Shown here: positions 1 through 7,824 of the stretch, one piece after another
Layout: each line of letters starts with the position of its first letter
How positions within the stretch are numbered: position 1 is the stretch's first letter
Made by a program: the position numbers and the translations under genes
NCBI GenBank assembly: GCA_001598975.1
Contig: BBXU01001155.1
Span: forward strand, 1-31,618
Reading direction: 5' to 3'
Source: Parachlorella kessleri
Lineage: Eukaryota; Chlorophyta; Trebouxiophyceae; Chlorellales; Chlorellaceae
DNA length: 31,618 nt
The notes under the pieces: generated by a model
The model's database searches: none
Told to the model about the DNA's origin: nothing
Seen by the model: only the letters and a program-made list of their open reading frames with translations

Positions 1-23
1 GTTGGGTGGTGTGTGTTGTGCAG

Positions 24-184
24 GGTCACATTTCACCGTCCGGGGGGGACTGTGACCGGCAAGGTGATTACAGCCAAGTATGGGCAGCACCACAGCTACA
101 GTGTTGCGTGGGCGGGTGCCGACGGGCGGCCGCGGCTGTCCAAGAAAGTGTGCCCCTCACGCTTGGCGACCCGTTTTGATCCAG
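24..184 (+). CDS. Putative internal exon of an unidentified gene, possibly 5' part of the element
   Basis: The exon is bounded by a good acceptor (tgttgtgcag) and donor (CCAG|gtgggc). It starts with one base completing a codon and ends after the first base of a codon. It encodes about 53 residues beginning VTFHRPGGTVTGKV, with a YGQHHSYSV stretch and a basic end. The look is of a small beta-rich domain, but I recognise no family. It could belong to the 2A-containing gene downstream. Its end phase does not match the next clear exon (241-368), so either an exon is missing between them or one of the two is not used. The 5' end lies outside the window. Confidence 0.35.
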
Positions 185-240
185 GTGGGCGACGGCGGGG
201 GGTGTGGCTGAAGGTCCGTTCGAAGGATAACGGTGTGCAG

Positions 241-368
241 CGTGCGACAGAACCCCAGTGTGATACGTGTAGTATTGGAAGCGATCCGCGTTGTGCAACG
301 AGCTGCAGCTTCGGTGCTGAAGAGGCCGGACGTCCTGGAGGCACTGGCAGCACACAAGCGTGGATACG
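241..368 (+). CDS. Putative helical exon that joins in phase to the 2A exon
   Basis: This open stretch follows a gtgtgcag acceptor and ends at the donor TACG|gtgagg. It encodes about 42 residues rich in Val, Ala, Leu and Arg that look helical (VRQNPSVIRVVLEAIRVV, then LKRPDVLEALAAHKRGY). Its end phase (one base of a codon) matches the acceptor at 617, so it can be spliced in frame onto the 2A-like exon. If that join is used, the 2A motif would sit inside a longer polyprotein rather than at its N-terminus. No family recognised. The 249 bases between 368 and 617 read as intron. Confidence 0.35.
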
Positions 369-616
369 GTGAGGCGGAACGCAGGGGTAGTGGTGACCGG
401 GTGGCATGCTTTGAGTGTGTAAGCGCGGAGGGGCTGAGCTGGGTATGTGGTCCGTGAAAAGAAGGGTTGTTGGAAGCTAGTGGGGGAGGTGAGCACTGTT
501 TGTGACCCGGGTTTGCTGAGTTGCACGTATTGCGAAGCATGTGTGGGTTGCACAACAGTGAGAGAGGGAAAGCCGTGGTGTGACCTGCGCAGGGCTTGGC
601 CGTGGCGTGAGTGCAG

Positions 617-3600
617 GTCCTGTATCAGTGCCCATGTTTGGGTTGCTGTTGATGCTTGTGTCGGCGCCGGTGCTGTTGTACAAGCTGATGATTGGCAACA
701 TAGAGGCCAACCCGGGACCCGTAACGGGCGACAACACGTGGCTGTTGGGCACGCAAGAGTCAAGCAGCCCGGAGGTGCCCTTCCAGGTAGTAGCGATGTG
801 CGGTGCTAGTGGGAAGTGGGCAAGGATGCGGCTGGCAGTGCAGGCATGGTGTGGCGCCGTCGACGGCAAGCGTTGTTAGAGTTGTGGAGAAAGGGTCAAC
901 AGTGCAACGGCTGTGTGACGTGGTGTGTGCAGGCAATCGTGGACTTGTCATTCTCCCAAGATGAGGTTGATGCGTTTGTGGGCGGCGTGTTGCGCAGGGA
1001 AGGCAGCAGTGTGGCTGGCGAGGTGAGAGGGGTGGGGGTGGGGGTGGGGGGAGATGCAGGTAGTACTAGGTCGTGATGTCAGGAGGTGGAGGCTGGGAAA
1101 GTGGCACTGTGGTCGTGGTGGCCAGGTATGGATGGTGTAGAGCGTGCAGTGAAGCCACAACCACAAGATGATGGGCGTGTATCGGCAGGCGTGGCATGGA
1201 TCTGGGGGATGGTGTTGTGGTTGCGGAGGGCTGTAGGGGTGGCGTGGAGTGAATGTGTTGTGACCCAGTGTGCAAGGCACTGCTTTGTAGGTGCCGTCTG
1301 TGTTACAAGGTGGCGGTGCTGCTAGATGCGCCGACCCATATGTGGAACTGGGCCTTTTGGACTCTCCAACGGCCGCCACCATTGCCGGCACCTCCGCGGA
1401 CCACTTGGACATGACTGGTGCTGAGGTGGGTGGGAGGGCAAGCAATGAATGCAGAGTGGGCAGGACCCCGTTACAAGTGTGAAATTAAAAAAATGATATT
1501 GATGCTGCGTTAGGGGTTGTGGAACAGTGTGCAAAATGCAGGCAAGGAAATGTGTGTGTGGCACTGCCTGCCTTCAGGTTGCCAGTGTGCTGGACGGCGC
1601 CGTGGCTGCACTGGGCGTGGAGCGCCACTTGGAGACAGGCATGCTGGACCCTGGAACAGCTGCCACCATCACCGGCATCCCCGTGCACGAGCTGGACACC
1701 ATTGGTGCACAGGTGGGTGGCGGCCCGGAAGTGGGATGGTGGCGTGAGGGATGTTGGGATGAGATGTGTGGGTCGATCATGGGGAGGGGGGGAGCTGCGC
1801 AGGAGGAAGCGGTGGTACTTTTGTCTTGGCAGGGTGTGCACGGGGATGGGCAGGGAGTGCAGATGGCAACACATGGTGACTGGGGTGTTTGATGGGTTCT
1901 GGAAGTTGCATGGTTGCAGGTATTGGACATAGCACGGGCAGGACAGCACTGCCACATTGAGCTGGGCAGCGATGGCTTGCGGATGGCCCAACAGCGAGAA
2001 CAGGTGGGTGCGTAGTTGGTAAGCGGTGGACAAGTGTGGCAGTTTTTGCAAGGGCAGTGGAAGGCATGTGCGTTGGTTGTAATTGGGTAGACTAGAGCAT
2101 TGCGGTGTGGCTGGTTGTGTGTGCTACATGCAAGGTCTGGGGTGCGCCGGGTGACTGCTGGTAGTTTGTTAGGATGTAAGAGGAGGGGTTGGCACAGGAA
2201 GGCAGCAAAACAAACGTGGTATGTGTGTCGTGCAGGTCGTGGTCACAGCAGTCCCAGGAGGCGGCGGCGCCAGCATTGGGCAGGGCAACGGGTGCAACAT
2301 TGAGGTAGGAAGGCCGGAAGAGCATGAGGACATGTGCATGTTGTGCGGTGGCTGGGTGGGAGGGGAGGCAGTGCAATGCAGGGTGGGCAGGAAGCGCGTA
2401 CCTTGCAATATTGGGTGGCAGGTGGAAGAGATGTGCGACACATTGAGTGGTCTTGCAGTGCAAGTGCAAGGTTATTGTGGTGTGACTGGCATTGACTGTG
2501 GGCATCCTGCTTGCAGGAGCCCAATGTTCTGGACGACGCCGTGGCTGCACTGGGCGTACAGCGCCACTTGGACACGGGCGTGCTGTACCCTGCAGCAGCT
2601 GCCACCGGCATCCCCGTGGACGACCTGGACAGTGTTTGTGTACAGGTGGGCGGCGGGGCAGGGATTGGTTGTGTGGATGGCTGGTGTTCCCGAGGGTGTG
2701 TTAGTGGTGGCAGTGTCTGTAAGAGGGCGTTGCTGTGCCAACTAGGGAATGGCGGATAGAAGGGGCGCACGTGGGGAATTGGAGGCTAGGGATTCGTTGG
2801 AACTGCGCGGAAGCTTTGGGGCAGGGCTATGCGGTAATGGAGGCGTGTGTTCTGTGGTGGTGGTGGTGGGTGGGTGGGTCTGGGTGTTGTTGTGCGTGGG
2901 TGGGTGGGGAACAGGCCAGGGGAGGAGAGGAATAGGGTGGCTGGAATGTAAGGAAGGCAGGGGTGGATGACGTAGTAGTAGTGCTGTGCGCTTGAGTTGA
3001 GCAAGTACATTGATGTGTGCAACGCAGGGTGAGTTAAGTGTGGAAGCAGCGAGAAGGGACCGGAACCGGGGCACCAAGAAGCGTAAGGAGCGACCCAAGG
3101 TGCGGCTAGAGCCTGCGAGGACAGATGCCAGCATACGAGCATGGCTGGCTCGCCATCCTTTCCAGCTTGACAAGGTGGGTTGTTGCGTGCATGCAGGGAA
3201 CCGTGCAGGACATGTTCAATGTGGCATTGGAAGGGGCGCCAACAGGGAGTACGGAGGCACTGCGTCCCCGGGGTCTGGTTAGCGTGCTTGCGTGCAACCC
3301 CTTGTGGGCTGCAACGCACAGCCAAATGTGTGTGAAGATTCACGCGTGGAAAAATTATTACCTTTTTTGCCAACGGCACTATCCCATGTATGCCGTCGCT
3401 CCGGAGGCATTGGCGGATATCCATATGGGGGAGGGAGAGTTTCCCTGGCCGCCCAGCGAGTCGTGCTGGATGGAGTATTTAGACTCCTTGCTTTTAGACA
3501 AGGTCACTAAAACATATCCTGCTGCTATTAAGCAACGCCGCCTGGTTGGGAACATCGGCGCCGAGGTCAAAGCCAGGGCACTACCCCTAGGGCGTAGCTC

Positions 3601-3955
3601 GCTCGAGTTAGACAGTTTACATCCATGCAAGCTGTATCGCATATCGGAAGAAAGGGCTCGGGGAATGCTACGTATGGAGCATGGTGTGTGTGTGAGGCAG
3701 ACGCTGCCGATATCCCAGGGGGAAGCGGCAGCTGGTGCCAGCTACTGTGACCCTGAGTCAATGACGGGTATGCTGATGCGATTGAATTGGTTGCTGGGTA
3801 GCCTGTCCGGGCGGCGCCCTGGCACAACCGCAGCGATTTTGGTAGGGCATGTGTATATGTGGGCAACGGCCGTACAAGAAGGGTCTGAGGTGATTCTGAT
3901 GCCAAGCTGTCGAGTGTACGCCAATGCCTCCGGAGCGACGGCATACATGGGATAG
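617..3955 (+). CDS. Mobile-element-like gene: 2A-like leader, repeated mini-exons, tyrosine-recombinase-like domain
   Basis: Exon model: 617-786 (ATG at 634), 933-1022, 1291-1425, 1578-1712, 1920-2003, 2236-2304, 2517-2645, 3028-3099, then 3197 onward. From the ATG, every exon is phase 0 and stop-free. The last intron could instead be 3175-3196 (22 nt); the 97-nt version (3100-3196) is more usual in size and keeps the same frame. The final exon reads to a stop at 3955 and contains an SAM-like run (HAWKNYYLFC, TYPAAIKQRRLVGNIG). It is followed by a segment resembling the first catalytic-arginine box of tyrosine recombinases (LSGRRPGTTAAILVGHV). The downstream His-x-x-Arg and Tyr motifs are not seen. 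The exon before it is strongly basic (KKRKERPK). The last about 64 bases come from an inverted insertion. Family assignment is inferred from pattern only; a Crypton- or DIRS-type recombinase is the leading idea. Confidence 0.45.
634..720 (+). other. 2A-like ribosome-skipping motif
   Basis: ATG 634 opens a hydrophobic stretch (MFGLLLMLVSAPVLLYKLM) followed directly by GNIEANPGP at 694-720. The 2A consensus is D(V/I)ExNPGP preceded by a hydrophobic or helical segment, which is the arrangement here except that Asp is replaced by Asn. In active 2A peptides the ribosome fails to link the final Gly and Pro, releasing two products. Such motifs are known at the N-termini of some non-LTR retrotransposons and other cellular proteins. 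Whether the Asn variant is active cannot be told from sequence. Confidence 0.6.
1028..1051 (+). repeat. G-run intronic tract (G-quadruplex potential)
   Basis: Just inside the donor of the intron 1023-1290 are four consecutive runs of four to six G separated by single T, on the transcribed strand. This fits a G-quadruplex-forming pattern. No function is implied by sequence alone. Confidence 0.6.
1291..1425 (+). repeat. Repeated exon unit A (45 codons)
   Basis: A phase-0 exon of 135 bp, from acceptor tttgtag to donor GAG|gtgggt. Its 45 residues align without gaps to the exon at 1578-1712. Shared positions include the VL near the start, LLD/MLD, the PTAATI/GTAATI core and a conserved HLD/ELD near the end. 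Confidence 0.6.
1578..1712 (+). repeat. Repeated exon unit B (45 codons)
   Basis: A phase-0 exon of 135 bp with the signature VLDGAVAALGVERHLETG, then a TGIPVHELD core. It is closest to unit C and the same length as unit A. It is flanked by ccttcag and CAG|gtgggt. Confidence 0.65.
2517..2645 (+). repeat. Repeated exon unit C (43 codons)
   Basis: A phase-0 exon of 129 bp with the signature VLDDAVAALGVQRHLDTG, then TGIPVDDLD. It is two codons shorter than units A and B but otherwise collinear with B. Flanks are cttgcag and CAG|gtgggc, like the other two units, suggesting that exon and flanking intron sequence were duplicated together. Confidence 0.65.
2763..3415 (+). repeat. Left arm of a large inverted repeat
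   Basis: This 653-bp segment reappears in reverse complement at 3919-4572 with only scattered mismatches; for example, one Leu codon in the recombinase exon reads as Met in the other arm, and there is one extra G near the outer end. It covers the end of the intron before 3028, the exon at 3028, the short intron after it and the start of the recombinase exon. This is the arm in the original gene context. Confidence 0.9.
3814..3891 (+). repeat. Direct duplication, left copy
   Basis: A 78-bp segment of the recombinase exon (GCGCCCTGGCAC to the codons for SEV), repeated at 4567-4643. The two copies flank the inverted insertion. They differ at one visible site (gtgtatatg versus gtgtacatg). Confidence 0.85.
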
Positions 3956-4572
3956 TGCCGTTGGCAAAAAAGGTAATAATTTTTCCACGCGTGAATCTTC
4001 ACACACATTTGGCTGTGCGTTGCAGCCCACATGGGGTTGCACGCAAGCACGCTAACCAGACCCCGGGGACGCAGTGCCTCCGTACTCCCTGTTGGCGCCC
4101 CTTCCAGTGCCACATTGAACATGTCCTGCACGGTTCCCTGCATGCACGCAACAACCCACCTTGTCAAGCTGGAAAGGATGGCGAGCCAGCCATGCTCGTA
4201 TGCTGGCATCTGTCCTCGCAGGCTCTAGCCGCACCTTGGGTCGCTCCTTACGCTTCTTGGTGCCCCGGTTCCGGTCCCTTCTCGCTGCTTCCACACTTAA
4301 CTCACCCTGCGTTGCACACATCAATGTACTTGCTCAACTCAAGCGCGCAGCACTACTACTACGTCATCCACCCCTGCCTTCCTTACATTCCAGCCACCCT
4401 ATTCCTCTCCTCCCCTGGCCTGTTCCCCACCCACCCACGCACAACAACACCCAAACCCACCCACCCACCACCACCACCACAGAACACACGCCTCCATTAC
4501 CGCATAGCCCTGCCCCAAAGCTTCCGCGCAGTTCCAACAAATCCCTAGCCTCCAATTCCCCCACGTGCGCCC
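3919..4572 (-). repeat. Right arm of the inverted repeat (inserted copy)
   Basis: Reverse-complement copy of 2763-3415. On the minus strand it recreates the same exon pair, which is why the same peptide can be read there. It sits 27 bp after the left direct-duplication copy and overlaps the right copy by about 6 bp (gcgccc), a microhomology-type junction. The spacer between the arms is 503 bp. Confidence 0.9.
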
Positions 4573-4927
4573 TGGCACAACCGCAGCGATTTTGGTAGGG
4601 CATGTGTACATGTGGGCAACGGCCGTACAAGAAGGGTCTGAGGTTCTCAGGCACAGCCCAGGTAAGGTTCATAGCAAACTTTTACAGTGGCATAGAGGTG
4701 CCCCATCTTGGACCGATAACGCTTGCAGTGCCCCGGAGGGAGAAAATGCTCAAGCACACAAGTCTTTGAAGAGCACAGGCACAGGCACTGCTATACGGAT
4801 ATATGCCGTGGCACATGATTCCAAGCAGCATGCACCTGACTTGGGCACCAAAATTCTAAACGCCGCTACAAAATGGATATGCCCCAGCTGCAGGGTTCCT
4901 CCCTTAAAAACTGCAAAGGCAGTATGA
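4567..4927 (+). pseudogene. Displaced 3' end of the recombinase-like gene
   Basis: The right direct-duplication copy (4567-4643) continues in the same reading frame past the point where the left copy breaks off, through LRHSPGKVHSKLLQWHRG to a stop at 4927. This is probably the original continuation of the recombinase exon before the inversion was inserted. The tail has a CPSC pair near its end but no visible His-x-x-Arg/Tyr recombinase box. Some of it could be intron: a cccag|gtaagg site lies at 4659-4660. Confidence 0.45.
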
Positions 4928-4969
4928 GGCACCCAGGTATACAGCATGATACAACTGGACGCACCCAGC

Positions 4970-4975
4970 AATAAA
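4970..4975 (+). terminator. Candidate polyadenylation signal AATAAA
   Basis: AATAAA lies 43 bp after the stop at 4927, as expected for a 3' end on this strand. The 160 bp from here to the stop of the next, convergent gene at 5135 hold nothing else I can identify. Confidence 0.35.
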
Positions 4976-5134
4976 GAGGGTCCAAGTGCCCATACCAGTA
5001 GCAGCCGTCTGTCAGAAAACTTGTCATGCTGCCACCCCACACTTCACCCCACAACCCTCCGGTGTATGGGTTGCAGGTAGAGGTAGACAGTTACCCTCCC
5101 ATGCTCAAGCTGCCCCGAGATGCTTTAGTCCCAA

Positions 5135-7294
5135 TCATGGATCCGTGCAATAATCTGCGATCTGTCCCTTCAATTCCTCCCATGCTATATCCACTGCTTG
5201 GCGGTCGTCCTGTGATACCCCGCCAAGCTCTTCGTCGGTCCGCGTGAAGAGCTTGCCCCACTGCAGGCAGGCAGGCAGGCAGGTGCAGCACAGAGGATGG
5301 GTGGAAGAGGGAGGCAAGCACTGGGCAGGCAGGCAGGTATTGAATTTGGGCTGAAGAGATGTAAAGCTTGTATAGCCCTTGCCTGGTGGTTACCTGAGCC
5401 ATTAGCAGGCGGCCCTGGTCGCACAGTATCTGTGACAAACTGCTCAGCACAGCCCACATGCTACGACAGCCCACTGTCATATGCGGTTGGCTCTGCCGGC
5501 TAATCCATTGCAAGGTTCTATGTTTTAGTATGGTTTCTACAACAGCAGAGAATGCTGCAGAATCGGTCATTAGCCAACCTGTAGAACGATTGGGCACACA
5601 GCAGGCAGCAACGCTGCACCCACACGTAGCCCCACCACGAAAGCAGGTAGGTCCCACTGGGGAAAGCTCACCTGGTGGTCCATCTTCTCTACTATGGCCC
5701 CCACCGCCTCCGGGTCATCTGTGTCCTGCACAAGCCATTGCTCTGGCCACCTGAGTCACGTACATGGCAGGGTCAATATCCACACCGTCTCTTGTGCAAT
5801 AGCAAGTTTGCTAGCACAAAAGTCATCGCATCCATGGTTGATGTTCCCATGGACGTCAGCTGTGTGACATGTGCTATAATACCCTGGGAGCAGCCATGCT
5901 GGCGGCAGCTCAGGCGGGTACCATGCCGCCCTCCTGAAGCTGGCAAAGACTGATGAACAGTGCATGCGCGCCTCATGTACATCCCTCGGGCGTTTACCAG
6001 CTGATGCCAAGAGATATCTACTCACCATATACCAAAACTCCTCCTCCTTAGCTGCCTTCAGTAACACCACCGCCTGTGTGAAGGCCTCTGGCCAGTCCTG
6101 CAAGTCCATAACCAGTAGTGCTTGTGATGCTTGCTCTGAAGCTAAGCACTTGACACACAGGACCAAATCAACACAACCTCATTTGCAAATGCCTTCAGTG
6201 GTGACCGGCTTCCATGCTCACTCCTGCACTGGCCGCCTGCGTTCATATTTGAGGAGCCCCCCTGCCTAAAGTCAGCACTCAGGCGAGCTCAGACTTTTTT
6301 TTAAGCCACAAGCCAAATATAAAAGCTAAAAGCTTGTTGTTCTGCTGTGCACATGCGGAGTGCTTGGGCGCTGCTGGCACCAGATGTACCTTCTTGTATA
6401 ACAGCTTGTCAACGGCTTTTCTGTAGCGGGTGAGAATCTCGTGGCCCTCGTAGCTGCTTGATGTGTTCAGCATACGGATGGGATCGTCTGGGCCATCCCT
6501 GCAGAGCCAGCAGTAACAGCATGACTGACTGCGACGCCCTCCACTGCAGCGGAGAAATCTCCTGGCGCAGTGCAAATGTAGATCCTAACATTCAAGATGG
6601 CGTGACAGGAAGGGGTCAGATAGCAGTTTGGCGGGTGCCAGCTGTGTCAAGAGCAAACAGACACTCCAGCTTAGTGTCATTACACATACTTGCATAACCG
6701 TTATCAGAGCAGCCGTGCCGGTTTAGAGGTGCCTCGACTGCTCACCGGCCGACCATCTCTAGCTCTCCCATCAGCGCTGCATAGCTGGCGGCAGCTGGCT
6801 TGGGGCACACCACCACTGGCACAGCACGCAGCTGTGCTAGGGTGGGCTGGTCCTCGTCCTCAGAGTCATACTCCGGCCTGCCCAAAGGCATGATGTTCTC
6901 TTCGCTCCTCCCCAGCTGGGCTGCTTTCTGCTTAAGCTCTTCCCACCATACATCATGGGCTGAACCCATGAGTCCAAGGCCAGCCGCTGTCTGACTGGGT
7001 TGTTTTCGTGGCTAAGGTGGCCTAAGTGATCCCAAACTGCTGATCACAAGCAGTGCTCAACTGTAAAGCAGCTACTGTGCTGCAAACTGTGACGTACGCG
7101 TAGGTAGCCGGTTGACTAGCTTGGGCTTGCGTTTGGTAGGGGTGCCAACCTTCAAAGGTGCCTCGACACGTATAGCCAAAGCGCAAAAAATTAAACTTCC
7201 TTGCTCGGCTGAGTCAGTGCTGAGTCAGCACCCCAAGGCGCTGGTGATATGGCTAGCTCATCCACAGTGCCCGTTTCATGTTTGGCGATGGCAT
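5135..7294 (-). CDS. Unidentified nine-exon protein (about 353 aa)
   Basis: Exons in transcript order: 7294-7266 (tentative first exon, ATG at 7294), 7208-7098, 6994-6746, 6498-6390, 6148-6033, 5933-5883, 5750-5579, 5492-5394 and 5260-5135 (TGA). All phases match across eight GT-AG joins, which is strong evidence of a real gene. The first exon and its weak donor (GTGGAT, 57-nt intron) are the least certain part. The protein has an aromatic N-terminal part (GTFEGWHPYQ), an acidic stretch (YDSEDEDQP) and a long helical C-terminal half with WYPPELPPAWLLPG and QWDLPAFVVGL. No signal peptide or obvious catalytic motif. I do not recognise the family. It is downstream of THO4 on the same strand, but the two are separate transcription units. 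Confidence 0.65.
6621..6644 (+). repeat. Dispersed 24-bp repeat, copy 1
   Basis: An exact 24-bp match, in the same orientation, to 23407-23430 (it begins tagcagtttggcggg). This copy lies in the third intron (6499-6745) of the unidentified minus-strand gene. It is probably a remnant of a dispersed repeat family. Confidence 0.7.
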
Positions 7295-7542
7295 GCTCGT
7301 AAGATCTAAACTGCCAGGGGGGGAGGTTGTTCACGGTAGGACCCTGATACCAACAGAGATAACCCGTATGTAAACTGCCTCGGGCCGTGCAGGGTTTCTC
7401 CTGGCCTTGCCTGAGCGAGCTAGCCAATCCAGGTCTCCTTCGGTTTAGGGTGGCGGGACCGCGAATACCAAAGCAAGGCAGGAGCTGTCAGGGGTGGGGG
7501 CAGAGGCACAAGGTACGCTCCCGTCCTCACACAGTGCCACCA

Positions 7543-7548
7543 TTTATT
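7543..7548 (-). terminator. Candidate polyadenylation signal for THO4
   Basis: AATAAA on the minus strand (tttatt on plus), about 277 bp past the THO4 stop codon at 7825. It lies between THO4 and the start of the next minus-strand gene. The rest of 7295-7824 shows no other gene. Confidence 0.35.
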
Positions 7549-7824
7549 AGTGAGAGAAGGCTGCCTCAAGGGTCCCAAGAACGTAGTCCATACCAAAGGA
7601 CAGCCTGGAGGGCATGCAGACGACTACCATGACAATGGGACAGGTTTAAGCCACTATTATCCAACCACAACCTTACTCCTCAATGTCACCAGCACAAACA
7701 CTCTGAAGCCCCATGGGTACTGCATGCAAGGACCTCAAGCTTGCAACGAGACGCTACTAAACGCCACCATCCAAACCTCCATACTAGAGCCACAGCAAAA
7801 CTTCCCGGCTGCCAGCCACGCTAT

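Noticed and set aside
4644..4927. A complete recombinase C-terminus with RHxxR...Y
   Set aside because: An RHSPG string occurs but lacks the second Arg spacing and no following Tyr context fits. Treated only as a displaced 3' end.
5730..5800. A 25-nt intron between a VDIDPAMYVTQ peptide and the next exon of the unidentified gene
   Set aside because: Using the acceptor gactcag before 5750 gives a normal intron (5751-5882), keeps phase, and extends the exon to WPEQWLVQDTDDPEA without needing a tiny intron.
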